64,000 nucleotides of DNA from Pseudomonadota bacterium. Lineage in GTDB: Bacteria; Pseudomonadota; Gammaproteobacteria; Burkholderiales; Rhodocyclaceae. The position numbers were made by a program, and so were the translations under genes. Numbering within the stretch: the first letter of the stretch is position 1; every line of letters begins with the position of its first letter. Where the stretch lies: NCBI GenBank assembly GCA_029776255.1, contig JAKOTN010000061.1, positions 1-64,000 on the forward strand. The letters are read 5' to 3'. The notes under the pieces were generated by a model that saw only the letters and a list, made by a program, of their open reading frames with translations, was not told the origin of the DNA and did no database searches. Positions 41,947 through 52,723 of the stretch are shown here, piece by piece.

Positions 41947-44229
41947 TTAAAAAGTCGTTCCTAACTGGAACTGAAACTTTTGAAGTTTATCATTACTTTT
42001 TTCGTTGATCGGTTGCCCGAGGCTGAATTTCAATGGACCCAGCGGTGAAATCCAGGCTGCCGCGATGCCGTAGGACATCCGCAAGCCATCGCTGGACAAG
42101 GTGTACTGATCGGTGAACACGTTGCCGGCATCGAAGAACGGCCCGAAGCGGAAAGATTTGTCGAATCCAGGCAAGGGCAGCAGCAACTCGCTATTGAACA
42201 CCACCTTGCGCGTTCCGCCGAGACGGGTATCGGGATACAGCGGATTGACCGGACCCAGGCTCGCCGTATCGTAGCCGCGTACCGAACTCACGCCGCCGGC
42301 ATAGAAATTCTTGTAGAACGGCAGGGATTGTCCCTGCAACCCCTTCGCATAGCCCAGATCGGCGTTGAGCATCAGCACGATATCCTTGGTGATTGGAAAA
42401 TAATGCTGATGCTGGTACGTCAGGCGATAAAAAGACAGGTCAAGTCCCGGAATAGCGACTTCGATTCCCGCGCGCTGCAAGCCGCCGGTCGTTGGATAAA
42501 TGGCGCTATTACGAGTATCGCTGGTCCACGAAACGGTCGCTGGCAAGGTAATGTTCGATTTACCAAACTCTTTCTGAAAATCGATATACTGAACCGGCGT
42601 CGCCTCGGTAACGGGGGAAATATCGATTTTGGTCTGATCGATGGCTAAACCGACATTAATCGTTTCCTTTTCGGCGATGGGAAAACCAAAACGAATGCCA
42701 CCGCCAGTCGATTGCGACTTGAAGGCATAACCCAAAGTCGTTGGGTTGACATTTTTATGATAAAAGTCAAAACCTTGGCTGATGCCGTCGACCGTGAAGT
42801 AAGGATTGGTGTAGTTCAAACCGATGGTGCGATTCAGTTTGCCGGTATTCATTTGCAACGACAGGAACTTGCCGCTGCCGAAAATGTTGGCTTGCGATAT
42901 CGAGCCGGAAAGAATGAGCTTTTCGGAACTCGAATAACCAGCCCCCACGGAGATATTGCCGGTCGATTTTTCCGTGACATTGACGTTGACATCGACTTGA
43001 TCGATAGTGCCCGGCACCGGTGGGGTTTCGACATTGACTTCGGAAAAATAATCGGTCTTGTCGATCCGCTGGCGGGAGGCGGCGACGCGGTCGGCGTCGT
43101 ACCAGGCACCTTCCATCTGGCGCATTTCCTGACGGATCACTTCGTCGCGTGTTTTCGAGTTGCCGGTAATGTTGATTCTGCGGACATACGCGCGTTTTCC
43201 GGGATCGACGAAAATAGTGAAGGCGACTTGCCGTTTTTCCTTGTCGACATCCGGCGAGGCGTTGACATTGGCGAACGCGTATCCTTGCGCACCGAGTCGG
43301 TCGCCGATGGCCTTGGTGCTCTCGTTGAGCTTTTCCCGCGAGAAGACATCACCCGGCTTGACCTTGACCGAACGGCGGAACTCTTCCTCCGACAAAATCA
43401 GCTCACCGGCCAGCTTGACCGACGACACCAGATAACGGTCCCCTTCATTGACGCTTACCGTGATGTAGATATCCTTCTTGTCGGGGCTGATCGACACCTG
43501 GGTCGATTCGATATTGAATTCCAGATAACCGCGATCGAGATAATACGAGCGCAAGGTTTCGAGGTCGGCCGTAAGCTTCTGTTTCGAATACTGGTCGTTC
43601 TTTGAAAACCAACTAGTCCAGTTGGTCGTCTTCAATTGCAGCGCTCCGAGAAGATCCTTTTCCTTCATCGCCTGCACGCCGACGATGTTGATCTGCTTGA
43701 TCCTCGCGGCTTCACCTTCGTCGATATTGAAGTTGATCGCCACCCGATTCCTGTCCAGCGGCGTGATGGTAGTGGTAATGGCCACCCCGTAACGCCCCCT
43801 GGCAAGATACTGGCGCTTCAGCTCCTGTTCGGCCTTTTCAAGCGTGCCACGGTCGAAAGTTCGCGAGACGGCGACACCGATTTCCTTCAGACCCTTGATC
43901 AATTGGTCTTTTTCAAATTCCTTGAGACCAACGAAGTCGATTTGCGCGACCGCTGGGCGTTCCTCGAGAACGACGATCAGCACGCTACCGTCTATCTCGA
44001 TGCGTACATCCTTGAAAAAACCGGTCGCGAACAGCGTTTTGATCGCTTGCGCCGCTTTCTCGTCGGTCATCGTCTCGCCGACCTTGACCGGCAAGTAGCT
44101 GAAAACGGTTCCGGCTTCAACGCGTTGAATGCCTTCGAGGCGAATGTCGGAGACGGTGAACGCGTCCATCGCCATCGCGCCTGATGCAAAAAGGGTCGCC
44201 ACAACACCTGCGAGCAGGTTTTTCTTCAT
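41947..44229 (-). CDS. bamA: outer-membrane assembly factor BamA
   Basis: Central Omp85 protein that inserts beta-barrels into the outer membrane. The 760-residue precursor has a signal peptide (MKKNLLAGVVATLFASGAMA), five POTRA domains across ~25-425 (FTVSDIRLEGIQRVEAGTVF opens the first), and a 16-strand barrel including the conserved VRGYDTASLGP loop motif. It ends with the outer-membrane signature Phe (FQFQLGTTF). ATG at 44229 starts the signal peptide; the 15 residues upstream are rejected. It lies 4 bp after rseP. Confidence 0.97.
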   Translation of the reverse strand: MKKNLLAGVVATLFASGAMAMDAFTVSDIRLEGIQRVEAGTVFSYLPVKVGETMTDEKAAQAIKTLFATGFFKDVRIEIDGSVLIVVLEERPAVAQIDFVGLKEFEKDQLIKGLKEIGVAVSRTFDRGTLEKAEQELKRQYLARGRYGVAITTTITPLDRNRVAINFNIDEGEAARIKQINIVGVQAMKEKDLLGALQLKTTNWTSWFSKNDQYSKQKLTADLETLRSYYLDRGYLEFNIESTQVSISPDKKDIYITVSVNEGDRYLVSSVKLAGELILSEEEFRRSVKVKPGDVFSREKLNESTKAIGDRLGAQGYAFANVNASPDVDKEKRQVAFTIFVDPGKRAYVRRINITGNSKTRDEVIRQEMRQMEGAWYDADRVAASRQRIDKTDYFSEVNVETPPVPGTIDQVDVNVNVTEKSTGNISVGAGYSSSEKLILSGSISQANIFGSGKFLSLQMNTGKLNRTIGLNYTNPYFTVDGISQGFDFYHKNVNPTTLGYAFKSQSTGGGIRFGFPIAEKETINVGLAIDQTKIDISPVTEATPVQYIDFQKEFGKSNITLPATVSWTSDTRNSAIYPTTGGLQRAGIEVAIPGLDLSFYRLTYQHQHYFPITKDIVLMLNADLGYAKGLQGQSLPFYKNFYAGGVSSVRGYDTASLGPVNPLYPDTRLGGTRKVVFNSELLLPLPGFDKSFRFGPFFDAGNVFTDQYTLSSDGLRMSYGIAAAWISPLGPLKFSLGQPINEKSNDKLQKFQFQLGTTF

Positions 44230-44233
44230 GAAT

Positions 44234-45601
44234 TCAGCCGGAAAACAATCGATTGATGTCGTTATAGAAGGCAAAAGCCATTAACATGATCAGAAGCGCC
44301 AGACCGATCTGCTGACCAGCTTCCATCGCCCTCTCCGAGAGCGGCTTTCTCCTGACGATTTCGACGAGATAATACAACAAATGCCCACCGTCCAGAATCG
44401 GGATCGGCAGCAGGTTCAAGACTCCCAGGCTGATGCTGACCAGCGCCATGAACTTGAGATAGGAGTCCGCTCCCAATTTCGCCGATTGCCCGGCATAGTC
44501 GGCAATGGTTACCGGACCACTGATGTTTCGCCAGGAGACTTCGCCGGTAAACATCTTGCCGATCATCACTAAGGTGAACGACGATTTACTCCAGGTTTCG
44601 GCCAGCGCCTTGGTAAAAGCCTGCCCGGGATCGTAATCGACATGGATCATCAGTTGGTCGCGAGACGGCCCGTTGTCGCGCGGCGCGACGCCAATTCGGC
44701 CGATTTTCTGACCTCGCTCGTCAACCGACGCTGGAATCACGGTAATCTCGAGATGTTCGCCGTCACGAAGGACCTCCAGGGCAAGCTTTTTTCCGGGAGC
44801 GGCGCGAATACGTTGCACGACATCGTCCCAGTTTTCGACCAGGCGCGCGTCGATCGCCAGAATCTCGTCGTCTGGACGCAAGCCGGCGCGGTCGGCGATA
44901 CCATTTGCCATCACTTTGGCCAACACGGCGGGTAACACCGGCCGAAAAAGCCGAAATCCCAGCATTTCCATTGGATCGCCCTGCCAGCCGGCACGCCGGA
45001 CCGCCGAGACATCCAGTCGGCGAGTAGCGATCTCATCGCGGCCGTTGATCACCTCCAGAGTGACCTCATCCTGCTCTGCCGCCTGTTCCAGCAAAGTCCA
45101 ACGCAGGTCCTGCCACGTTTGAATGCGTTCATCGCCGATCTTGCGCACGAGTTCACCGTTTTCAAGACCGGCGGCCGCGGCGGCGCTGTTGGCCATTGGC
45201 GTGCCGAGAATGGGTTTGATCTCCAGCGAACCCTGCCAGAACAGTCCCCAATACAGCAAAATCGCCAACGCAAAATTCGCCAGCGGGCCAGCGGCAACGA
45301 TCACCATCCGGCGCCAAACCGATTGTCTGTTGAAGCTGCGAGACAGTTCTTCGGTGGACACTGGGCCTTCGCGTTCGTCGAGCATCTTGACGTAGCCGCC
45401 CAGTGGAAAGGCGGCAATCGCCCATTCGGTGCCATCCCTCCCCAAGCGCCTGGACCACAGCGGCCGCCCGAAACCGATCGAAAAACGCAAGACCTTTACC
45501 CCCAGGCGGCGAGCGGCGAGGTAGTGTCCCAATTCGTGAAAAACAATCAGCACCCCCAATACCAAGGCGAAAGCAGACAAGTAAAACAAGAATTTAGTCA
45601 T
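44234..45601 (-). CDS. rseP: site-2 protease RseP (RIP zinc metalloprotease)
   Basis: Intramembrane protease that cuts anti-sigma factor RseA and residual signal peptides. The 455-residue product has HELGH (His22-Glu23-His26) in the first membrane helix, two PDZ domains in the periplasmic part (~115-300; [20 protein letters not shown]), and the second active-site motif [19 protein letters not shown] near 395. ATG at 45601 overlaps the dxr stop (ATGA). Length typical (~450). Confidence 0.96.
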   Translation of the reverse strand: MTKFLFYLSAFALVLGVLIVFHELGHYLAARRLGVKVLRFSIGFGRPLWSRRLGRDGTEWAIAAFPLGGYVKMLDEREGPVSTEELSRSFNRQSVWRRMVIVAAGPLANFALAILLYWGLFWQGSLEIKPILGTPMANSAAAAAGLENGELVRKIGDERIQTWQDLRWTLLEQAAEQDEVTLEVINGRDEIATRRLDVSAVRRAGWQGDPMEMLGFRLFRPVLPAVLAKVMANGIADRAGLRPDDEILAIDARLVENWDDVVQRIRAAPGKKLALEVLRDGEHLEITVIPASVDERGQKIGRIGVAPRDNGPSRDQLMIHVDYDPGQAFTKALAETWSKSSFTLVMIGKMFTGEVSWRNISGPVTIADYAGQSAKLGADSYLKFMALVSISLGVLNLLPIPILDGGHLLYYLVEIVRRKPLSERAMEAGQQIGLALLIMLMAFAFYNDINRLFSG

Positions 45602-46803
45602 TTCCGTGCCAGCTTGGTCATGCAATGCGCCGCCATGTCGCGCGCACGGCGATCGGCTTCCAGAACGTCCGCCAGCGATTCAAGCGCCACACCGGCCGGA
45701 ATACGGTCCATTACCTCGGCGCTAACACGGGGAATCGCGGTAAATCCGATTTTCCGATCAAGAAAGGCTTGCACCGCCACTTCGTTGGCGGCGTTGAGCG
45801 TCGCCGATGCACTCCCGCCGTCGCGCAGCGCGCGATAGGCAAGCGCCAGACACGGAAAGCGTTGCAGGTCGGGCGGCTCGAATTGCAAGGACGCCACCTG
45901 AAACAGATCCAGCGGAGCGACCCCGGCAGCGATACGGTGCGGGTAGGCCAGCGCATGAGCAATTGGCGTGCGCATGTCTGGATTGCCCAATTCGGCGATG
46001 ACCGAACCGTCGGCATATTGAACCAGCGAATGCACGATACTTTGTGGGTGAATCACCACCTGAATCTTCTCGGCGGGAACATTGAACAGCCAATGCGCTT
46101 CGATAAGCTCCAGACCTTTATTCATCATGGTCGCCGAATCGACCGAGATTTTCCGGCCCATCACCCAGTTTGGATGCGCACAGGCCTGCTCGGGTGTGAC
46201 CGAGACCAGATCGGCGACGGTCCTGGCGCGAAACGGGCCTCCCGAGGCGGTGAGCCATAAACCGAGCACTCCGCTCGCCGTCGGGTCGCCGGCATAATCC
46301 CTGGGCAGGGACTGAAAAATGGCGTTGTGCTCGCTATCGATCGGCAGCAGAGTAGCGCCATTGTCGCGGACAGCGCGCATGAACACCGCCCCGGCCATCA
46401 CCAAGGCCTCTTTGTTGGCCAGCAGGATTTTCTTGCCGGCGACCGCCGCCGCCAACGTCGATGGCAGACCGGCGGCACCGACGATGGCGGCCATCACCAC
46501 ATCGACGTCGGGCAGTTCCGCCATGCGAACCAGTGCCGCCGGACCATGCGCGACGGCCGTGGCGCATCCGGCAGCTTTCAAACGGCTGGCCAATGTCTCC
46601 GCCAACAAAGGATCGCCGACAACGGCATGGCGTGGCTGAAATTCGAGGCACTGCGCGAACAGGCGGTCGACCTGCCGGTGAGCGCAAAGCGCAACCACCC
46701 GGTAGCGCCCGCAATGGCGCCGCACCACGTCGAGAGTGTTGACGCCGATCGATCCTGTCGATCCCAGAATCGTCAAATTTTGCACGTTCGCCGACAAACT
46801 CAT
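45598..46803 (-). CDS. dxr: 1-deoxy-D-xylulose 5-phosphate reductoisomerase
   Basis: Second step of the MEP isoprenoid pathway: converts DXP to MEP with NADPH. The 401-residue product has the NADPH loop [52 protein letters not shown] with metal ligands Asp and Glu, LTASGGPFR and the flexible loop [23 protein letters not shown] at 46803 overlaps the cdsA stop (ATGA); the long extension upstream is a cdsA shadow. ispD and ispF of the same pathway are at 7.9-9.0 kb. Confidence 0.97.
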   Translation of the reverse strand: MSLSANVQNLTILGSTGSIGVNTLDVVRRHCGRYRVVALCAHRQVDRLFAQCLEFQPRHAVVGDPLLAETLASRLKAAGCATAVAHGPAALVRMAELPDVDVVMAAIVGAAGLPSTLAAAVAGKKILLANKEALVMAGAVFMRAVRDNGATLLPIDSEHNAIFQSLPRDYAGDPTASGVLGLWLTASGGPFRARTVADLVSVTPEQACAHPNWVMGRKISVDSATMMNKGLELIEAHWLFNVPAEKIQVVIHPQSIVHSLVQYADGSVIAELGNPDMRTPIAHALAYPHRIAAGVAPLDLFQVASLQFEPPDLQRFPCLALAYRALRDGGSASATLNAANEVAVQAFLDRKIGFTAIPRVSAEVMDRIPAGVALESLADVLEADRRARDMAAHCMTKLARK

Positions 46804-47645
46804 CTGGATGTCGCCATCAACCAGATCATGGCGACAAACGGCAAGGTTGAGGTCAGACTGTCGATCCGGTCGAGCATGCCACCGTGGCCGGGCAAAATAG
46901 CGCTGCTGTCCTTCAAACCGGCCTGACGTTTGAGTAGCGACTCGAACAAGTCGCCGATAATGCTGATTGCCGTCACCGCCACCAGTAGCAACAGCAGCAA
47001 CAGACTGTTTTCCGTCAATACCGCCGGAAGCTTCGAGGACATCAAAAAACCATAGGCGACCACGGCGATGCCGCCGCCAATCGCGCCCTCCCAGGTCTTT
47101 CCAGGGCTGATGGCAGGCGCCAGCTTGTGCTTGCCAAAACGACGCCCGGCGAAATATGCACCGGTATCCGCCAGCCAGACGATCATCATGACCGCCAAAA
47201 GGAGAGTGGGTCCCGCCTGTCGCAATTGCAGCAGCGCCAGCCAGGCCGGCATCAGCAATAGCAAGCCAGTGCCCAAACCAAGCACCGGTGTCGCTAAAGA
47301 CCAGCGCTTGTTCAGCCAGACCGGAACGATGGCCACCCAAAAAAAGGTAGCCGGCAGGAAAAACCAGGCACCGAGACGCCATGCGGCAGCCCTGAATTCA
47401 CTTTCCGTTCCCAGACCGACCGCCGCCGGCTGGAGAATGCCGATCCCCGCGCACAACACCGCCAGCAGGAGTGACAGCGCGATCCGAGTCATGCCACCGA
47501 GACGCATCAGCGCCCCCCACTCCCAAGCCGCCACGGCAAGTACCGCGGTGACGAACAGCAACCACGCCACCGGAGGCAAATAGAAAAGCGCGCAGAAAAA
47601 TGCTACGAAAAGAATGGCCGCAGTGATGACCCGCGTCCTGAGCAT
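46800..47645 (-). CDS. cdsA: phosphatidate cytidylyltransferase
   Basis: Makes CDP-diacylglycerol for all phospholipids. The 281-residue membrane protein has about eight helices and ends with the family signature [20 protein letters not shown] then [10 protein letters not shown]. It begins directly after the uppS stop (TAGATG) and overlaps dxr, as in the standard uppS-cdsA-dxr order. A second, more divergent copy is at 31.8-32.8 kb. Confidence 0.96.
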   Translation of the reverse strand: MLRTRVITAAILFVAFFCALFYLPPVAWLLFVTAVLAVAAWEWGALMRLGGMTRIALSLLLAVLCAGIGILQPAAVGLGTESEFRAAAWRLGAWFFLPATFFWVAIVPVWLNKRWSLATPVLGLGTGLLLLMPAWLALLQLRQAGPTLLLAVMMIVWLADTGAYFAGRRFGKHKLAPAISPGKTWEGAIGGGIAVVAYGFLMSSKLPAVLTENSLLLLLLLVAVTAISIIGDLFESLLKRQAGLKDSSAILPGHGGMLDRIDSLTSTLPFVAMIWLMATSR

Positions 47646-48428
47646 CTAGACACAACCCTGCGGCAAGACAGTTGGCGCGCCGGCTTCCAGTTGCTCGCTC
47701 GTTCGGCCAAAGCGACGCTCCCTCTGGCGATACCAGGTAAGCGCTCCGTCAAAAGCCGCTTCGTCGAATTCCGGCCATAACACGTCTGTAAAGTACAACT
47801 CCGAATAGGCGAGTTGCCAAAGTAGGAAATTGCTGATCCGCTGTTCGCCACCGGTACGGATGAACAAATCCGGCTCCGGCGCGTAACTCATCGACAAATA
47901 CGGGGTGAGATCGTTTTCCGTCCACGGCACACGCTTCTCTGGATCGCCGAGCAGCATCTTGTTGACCGCTTGCAACATGTCCCAGCGCCCGCCGTAATTG
48001 GCGGCGACGGTCAGAATCAATCGGTTGTTGGCGGCTGTGCGCTGCTCGGACGAACGAATCAAGGCCTGCAGATCCGGATCGAAGCGCGTCAAATCGCCAA
48101 CCACGCGCAAACGCACACCATTGCGATCAAGTCGGGTGACTTCTTCTTTCAGCGCGCGCACGAAAAGCTGCATCAACAAGGAGACTTCCTCTTGCGGACG
48201 CCGCCAATTTTCAGAGCTGAAGGCAAAAAGTGTCAGGTATTCGATGCCTCGTTCCAGGCATCCCTTGACCGTTGCACGAACCGTCTCGACACCGCGACGA
48301 TGGCCGGCAAAACGAGGCAACAAGCGCTTCTTGGCCCACCGTCCGTTACCGTCCATGATGATCGCCACATGCCGAGGCACGGCCGATATGGTCGGAACAT
48401 CTCGAGTCGAACTGGCGAAAAGCGCCAT
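47646..48428 (-). CDS. uppS: undecaprenyl diphosphate synthase
   Basis: Adds eight isoprene units in cis to farnesyl diphosphate to make the C55 carrier for peptidoglycan, O-antigen and exopolysaccharide. The 260-residue product has [15 protein letters not shown] with the catalytic Asp near residue 26, [14 protein letters not shown], and the C-terminal [20 protein letters not shown]-like motif with [14 protein letters not shown]. It also supplies the lipid substrate of the WecA-like enzyme at 5-6.5 kb. Confidence 0.97.
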   Translation of the reverse strand: MALFASSTRDVPTISAVPRHVAIIMDGNGRWAKKRLLPRFAGHRRGVETVRATVKGCLERGIEYLTLFAFSSENWRRPQEEVSLLMQLFVRALKEEVTRLDRNGVRLRVVGDLTRFDPDLQALIRSSEQRTAANNRLILTVAANYGGRWDMLQAVNKMLLGDPEKRVPWTENDLTPYLSMSYAPEPDLFIRTGGEQRISNFLLWQLAYSELYFTDVLWPEFDEAAFDGALTWYRQRERRFGRTSEQLEAGAPTVLPQGCV

Positions 48429-48451
48429 GATGATTGATCTTTCGGTGACGG

Positions 48452-49012
48452 CTAAATGGCCATCAGCTCGGTTTCCTTGTGACTGAGCTGCTTATCGACT
48501 TCCGCAACATAGCGATCGGTAAGCTTCTGAATTTCATCCTGGGCGCGATGCTCGTCGTCCTCGGAGCACTCCTTGTGTTTGAGCATTTCTTTCAGCGTAG
48601 CGATGGCATCGCGCCGCAAATTGCGTACCGCCACCTTCGCGCCCTCGCCTTCGCCCTTCACGACCTTGATCAGATCGCGCCGCCGCTCTTCCGTCAACGG
48701 TGGCATCGGCACTCGGATCAACTCACCCTGTGTCGCCGGATTGAGGCCCAGATCGGAATCGCGAATGGCTTTCTCGACTTTTGCCGCCATGCCCTTTTCC
48801 CAAGTCTGAACCCCGAGCGTGCGCGCGTCGATCAAGGTGACATTGGCGACAGTGTTGATTGGCACGAGAGAACCGTAGTATTCAACCTGCACATGATCCA
48901 GCAGACCGGTATGCGCGCGACCGGTGCGGACCTTGGCCAGATCGACCTTGAGCGTCTCAAGGGTTCGCTGCATTTTGTGTTCGGCGACCTTCTTCACTTC
49001 AGCTATGGACAT
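48452..49012 (-). CDS. frr: ribosome recycling factor
   Basis: Splits post-termination ribosomes with EF-G. The 186-residue product has the classical RRF features: [40 protein letters not shown] and the C-terminal [23 protein letters not shown] at 49012 (MSIAEVKK) is chosen from the family's start; the six-residue-longer start at 49030 overlaps pyrH. The order pyrH-frr-uppS is conserved. Confidence 0.97.
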   Translation of the reverse strand: MSIAEVKKVAEHKMQRTLETLKVDLAKVRTGRAHTGLLDHVQVEYYGSLVPINTVANVTLIDARTLGVQTWEKGMAAKVEKAIRDSDLGLNPATQGELIRVPMPPLTEERRRDLIKVVKGEGEGAKVAVRNLRRDAIATLKEMLKHKECSEDDEHRAQDEIQKLTDRYVAEVDKQLSHKETELMAI

Positions 49013-49023
49013 CGAAATCTCCG

Positions 49024-49746
49024 TCAGCAATAGACCAACGTGCCTTCTTTTTCACCCAGGGTAACGCGCTTCAACGCACCCGGTTTGAAGATGGAAAAGA
49101 CATTGATCGGCAACTTCTGGTCACGGCAGAGTGCGAAAGCCGTCGCATCCATGACCGCGAGATTTTGTGCGATCGCCTCGTCGAAGCTGATTCGATCATA
49201 GCGGGTGGCGTGCGGGTCCTTTTTGGGATCCGCCGAGTAGATGCCGTCGACCTTGGTCGCCTTGAGAACAATTTCAGCACCTATTTCAGCACCACGCAAG
49301 GCGGCAGCGGTATCGGTGGTAAAAAAAGGATTGCCGGTACCGGCGGCGAAGATGACCGTACGCCCTTGTTCGAGGTAACGAATGGCCTTGCCGCGAATGT
49401 AAGGCTCAACCACCTGCTCGATATTCAAGGCCGATTGCACCCGGGAGGTCATACCAGCGGCACGCATGGCATCGTGCAGCGCCAAACCATTCATGACCGT
49501 CGCCAACATGCCCATGTAGTCCGCTTGAGCGCGATCCATGCCGGTAGCGGCGGGGGCGACACCACGGAAGATGTTCCCCCCCCCGATAACCACGCCGACC
49601 TGCACACCCATATCGACAATCACCTTGATCTCCGCGACGATTTCGGAGATGGTTTGCCGGTTGATCCCGTAAGCATCGCCACCCATCAGGGCTTCGCCTG
49701 AAATCTTGAGCAGGATACGTTTGTATCGCGGCACGTTGTCGGACAT
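49024..49746 (-). CDS. pyrH: UMP kinase
   Basis: Phosphorylates UMP to UDP; hexameric amino-acid-kinase-fold enzyme regulated by GTP and UTP. The 240-residue product has [50 protein letters not shown] and [23 protein letters not shown] at 49746 and length are typical. It lies 55 bp after tsf. Confidence 0.97.
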   Translation of the reverse strand: MSDNVPRYKRILLKISGEALMGGDAYGINRQTISEIVAEIKVIVDMGVQVGVVIGGGNIFRGVAPAATGMDRAQADYMGMLATVMNGLALHDAMRAAGMTSRVQSALNIEQVVEPYIRGKAIRYLEQGRTVIFAAGTGNPFFTTDTAAALRGAEIGAEIVLKATKVDGIYSADPKKDPHATRYDRISFDEAIAQNLAVMDATAFALCRDQKLPINVFSIFKPGALKRVTLGEKEGTLVYC

Positions 49747-49801
49747 GGGTGTCAGTCTCCTTTTTCGGTCAAGACGATGAGTCGTCGTCGATTACATATG
49801 G

Positions 49802-50695
49802 CTACTTTTGCGCGGCCGCGGCCTGGGCGGCCACCTCGGCGGCGAAATCGTTGGACCGCTTGGCCAAGCCTTCGCCAACGACGAACAACGTGAAGCCGGC
49901 AACCGACGCACCCTTGGCCTTGAGTAACTGCGAAATCGTCTGCTTGCCGTCTTCGGCCTTGACGAACACCTGCCCAAGCAGGGTAACCTCATTGAGGAAT
50001 TTCTGCACTGAACCATCGGCGATCTTTTCAATCATTGCTTCCGGTTTGCCGGCTTCTCGCGCCTTTTCGATCGCAATGCGTCGCTCGCTTTCAATCAGAT
50101 CGGCAGCCACACCCGTTGCATCCAGGGCCTTCGGTTTGGTGGCAGCGATATGCATCGCCAAGTCCTTGCCCAACTGATCGTCACCGCCGATGCAATCCAC
50201 CAGGACACCGATCTTGGCGCCGCCGTGAATATACGAGGCCAGCTTTCCTTGCGCTTCAATGCGGACGAAACGGCGGATGGACATGTTCTCGCCGATTTTG
50301 CCGACGAGAGCCGTGCGCGTCGATTCGACAGTACCCTCACCAAGCGGCAGCGCCGACAAGGCGGCGACATCGGCCGGATTGTTGTCGGCGACCAAGGCGG
50401 CGCAGTCGCCAGCGAGTTTCAGGAAATCGTCGTTTTTGGCGACGAAGTCCGTTTCGCAATTGATTTCGATCAACGACCCAAGCGCGCCGTCCGCCGTACG
50501 CTGAATCGCCACGACACCTTCAGCCGTGATCCGGGTCGCCGCCTTGCTGGCTTTCGAGCCAAGCTTGACACGGAGAATTTCCTCCGCCTTGCCCATGTCG
50601 CCATCGGCTTCCGCCAGCGCGCGCTTGCACTCCATCATTGGCGCGTCGGTTCTCTCGCGCAGTTCCTTGACCATGTTCGCGGTAATTGCCGCCAT
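49802..50695 (-). CDS. tsf: translation elongation factor Ts
   Basis: Nucleotide exchange factor for EF-Tu. The 297-residue product has the N-terminal UBA-like domain ([20 protein letters not shown] with the conserved [12 protein letters not shown] contact), [13 protein letters not shown] near 80, and the dimerisation and C-terminal modules ([18 protein letters not shown]). ATG at 50695 gives the normal start [13 protein letters not shown]. It follows rpsB after a 122-bp gap containing an attenuator-like hairpin. Confidence 0.97.
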   Translation of the reverse strand: MAAITANMVKELRERTDAPMMECKRALAEADGDMGKAEEILRVKLGSKASKAATRITAEGVVAIQRTADGALGSLIEINCETDFVAKNDDFLKLAGDCAALVADNNPADVAALSALPLGEGTVESTRTALVGKIGENMSIRRFVRIEAQGKLASYIHGGAKIGVLVDCIGGDDQLGKDLAMHIAATKPKALDATGVAADLIESERRIAIEKAREAGKPEAMIEKIADGSVQKFLNEVTLLGQVFVKAEDGKQTISQLLKAKGASVAGFTLFVVGEGLAKRSNDFAAEVAAQAAAAQK

Positions 50696-50714
50696 TTCAT
50701 TCTCCACTCACAAA

Positions 50715-50737
50715 CGCGGCCGGAAGCCCCGGCCGCG
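50715..50737 (-). terminator. Attenuator-like hairpin between rpsB and tsf
   Basis: A perfect 9-bp GC stem (CGCGGCCGG / CCGGCCGCG) with a 5-base loop, followed on the minus strand by TTTGTG. It lies ~20 bp before the tsf start. In E. coli the rpsB-tsf gap also holds a partial terminator that lowers tsf expression; a similar role here is inferred. Confidence 0.45.
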
Positions 50738-50817
50738 CCTTATTACTGAACACATTCAGACAGCTCGCGGCCAATCGGTCGCCACCCTTTTTCCGGCGAC
50801 AAATTGCAGCGCCGCCG

Positions 50818-51561
50818 TCACTCGTCGCCCGCTTCCTCGATAAATTCGTCGCCGGACACGGCATCGAGAATTTCTTCAACAAACTGACTACGCCCTTCGA
50901 GCACGGCATCCGCCACGCCACGGGCGTAAAGACGGATCGCGCGCGAGGAGTCGTCGTTACCGGGAATCACATAATCGACACCGTTCGGCGAATGATTGGT
51001 ATCCACCACGGCCACAACCGGAATGCCAAGCTTGTTGGCTTCGGTAATGGCGATCTTGTGATAGCCGACGTCGATCACGAACAACGCATCGGGTAACGAG
51101 GCCATTTCCTTGATGCCGCCGATCGACTTGTGCATCTTGTCGAGTTCGCGCGTCAGCATCAAAGCCTCTTTTTTGCCAAGCCGGTCAAGCGAACCGTCTT
51201 CGCACATACTCTCCATTTCTTTCAATCGCTTGGTCGACTGTTTAATGGTTTTGAAGTTGGTCAACATGCCGCCCAGCCAACGCTGTTCGACAAAAGGCGA
51301 GGCACAGCGAGTGGCCTCCTCGGCCATGATTTCGCGAGCTTGCCGCTTGGTGCCAACAAACAGGATGTTGCCTTTGTTGGCCGACAGCTTGCGAACGAAG
51401 CTCATCGCTTCGTTATATTTGGCCAGCGTCTTTTCGAGGTTGACGATATGAATCTTGTTGCGGGCGCCAAAAATGTACGGCGCCATTTTTGGGTTCCAAA
51501 ATCGTGTTTGATGGCCGAAATGGACACCGGCCTCAAGCATCTGTCGCATCGTTGTAGACAT
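50818..51561 (-). CDS. rpsB: 30S ribosomal protein S2
   Basis: Binds 16S rRNA and S1 on the small subunit. The 247-residue product starts [20 protein letters not shown] and has [46 protein letters not shown] and [23 protein letters not shown] at 51561 is chosen from the family's start; the 57-residue upstream frame is the 5' leader. It opens the long minus-strand operon rpsB-tsf-pyrH-frr-uppS-cdsA onwards. Confidence 0.98.
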   Translation of the reverse strand: MSTTMRQMLEAGVHFGHQTRFWNPKMAPYIFGARNKIHIVNLEKTLAKYNEAMSFVRKLSANKGNILFVGTKRQAREIMAEEATRCASPFVEQRWLGGMLTNFKTIKQSTKRLKEMESMCEDGSLDRLGKKEALMLTRELDKMHKSIGGIKEMASLPDALFVIDVGYHKIAITEANKLGIPVVAVVDTNHSPNGVDYVIPGNDDSSRAIRLYARGVADAVLEGRSQFVEEILDAVSGDEFIEEAGDE

Positions 51562-51916
51562 GCGTTTTGACTTTCCTATCAGGGTTGGACCACCATTCGC
51601 CCAGCTACAGCCCGCCTCGTTTCGACGGCGGACACCCTTGAACAGGCGAATGTGCGTAATAAGACGCCCCTGGCGGGAGCGCCCCACGCGTCGTTGGGAC
51701 GCGTGATCAAATTCGCTGGCGCGAGCCAGCAAAAGTCCGCCATGGTACCATTAAGAAGCTCGAAATTTCAATTCCCAAGCCACTTCCTGAGTTCTTGGTA
51801 CAGTCTTTGACTGATTGCGCGCCAGGGCAGCGGCGCCCGGTCTTCGAAGTTCGCCTCCGGCGTCGAGTCGCTCTTTTCGTTTTTTCTTCCACTCCCTCCG
51901 GTACCGATACCATCGC
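51562..51916. other. rpsB leader and divergent rpsB/map control region
   Basis: 355 bp without a gene between the divergent rpsB and map starts. On the minus strand a leader of roughly 180 bases precedes rpsB and contains a strong hairpin (CGCGTC / GACGCG around 51689-51705) and other GC-rich stems. Autoregulation of rpsB by S2 through such a leader is known in Proteobacteria; whether this leader does so cannot be told by eye. No protein is supported here although short frames exist. Confidence 0.45.
51742..51771 (-). promoter_or_regulatory. Putative sigma-70 promoter of rpsB
   Basis: On the minus strand TTGAAA (51771-51766) and TACCAT (51747-51742) are spaced by 18 bases, about 180 bp before the rpsB start. 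The match to -35/-10 consensus is 5/6 and 4/6. Confidence 0.4.
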
Positions 51917-52723
51917 ATGAGCATTTCACTGAAAACCCCTGACGAGATCGCGGCCATGCGTGTCGCCGGCCAACTGACGGCCGAGGTTCTTGATTACATT
52001 ACGCCTTATGTTCAAGCTGGAATCACCACCGACGAAATCGACCGCCTCTGTCACGACTATATGGTCAATGTGCAACAGAGCATTCCCGCACCATTGAATT
52101 ACGCTCCACCAGGCTATCAGCCCTACCCGAAATCGATTTGCTCTTCGATCAACCACCAGGTTTGCCATGGTGTTCCTGGCGAGCGCCAGCTGCGGAATGG
52201 CGACATTGTCAATCTCGACGTCACGGTCATCAAAAACGGCTACCACGGCGACAGCAGCCGGATGTATCACGTTGGCGAAACTTCGCTGCAAGCGAAGCGA
52301 CTGTGCGAAGTGACCTTTGAATGCCTCTGGCTGGGCATTACCCGGGTTCGAGCCGGCGCCCATCTCGGCGACGTCGGCCACGCCATCCAACGTCACGCCG
52401 AACAATCGGGCTACTCCGTTGTTCGCGAATTTTGCGGGCACGGTATCGGCGCGAAATTCCATGAAGAACCGCAAGTGCTTCACTATGGTCGACCGCACAC
52501 CGGCATCCGTCTGGAGGCCGGCATGGTATTCACCATCGAACCGATGATCAATGCCGGAAAAGCGGCCATCAAGACCATGGCCGACGGCTGGACCATCGTC
52601 ACCAAGGATCACAGTCTGTCGGCGCAGTGGGAACACACCATTCTGGTCACCGAAACAGGTTATGAAGTCTTGACCACATCGGCTGGTAGCCGCCAAAAAC
52701 CCGACTGGATTGGCGCGACGTGA
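51917..52723 (+). CDS. map: methionine aminopeptidase, type I
   Basis: Removes N-terminal Met from new proteins; cytosolic dimetal enzyme. The 268-residue product has the five metal-ligand regions: [20 protein letters not shown] (two Asp), [19 protein letters not shown] (His), [10 protein letters not shown] (Glu) and [13 protein letters not shown] (Glu). ATG at 51917; the longer open frame starting at 51815 is leader sequence. It is divergent from rpsB and overlaps glnD at TGATG, both conserved arrangements. Confidence 0.97.
   Translation: MSISLKTPDEIAAMRVAGQLTAEVLDYITPYVQAGITTDEIDRLCHDYMVNVQQSIPAPLNYAPPGYQPYPKSICSSINHQVCHGVPGERQLRNGDIVNLDVTVIKNGYHGDSSRMYHVGETSLQAKRLCEVTFECLWLGITRVRAGAHLGDVGHAIQRHAEQSGYSVVREFCGHGIGAKFHEEPQVLHYGRPHTGIRLEAGMVFTIEPMINAGKAAIKTMADGWTIVTKDHSLSAQWEHTILVTETGYEVLTTSAGSRQKPDWIGAT

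Noticed and set aside
51707-51957. Short minus-strand open frames in the rpsB leader
   Set aside because: They overlap the likely promoter and leader hairpins and show no family features.
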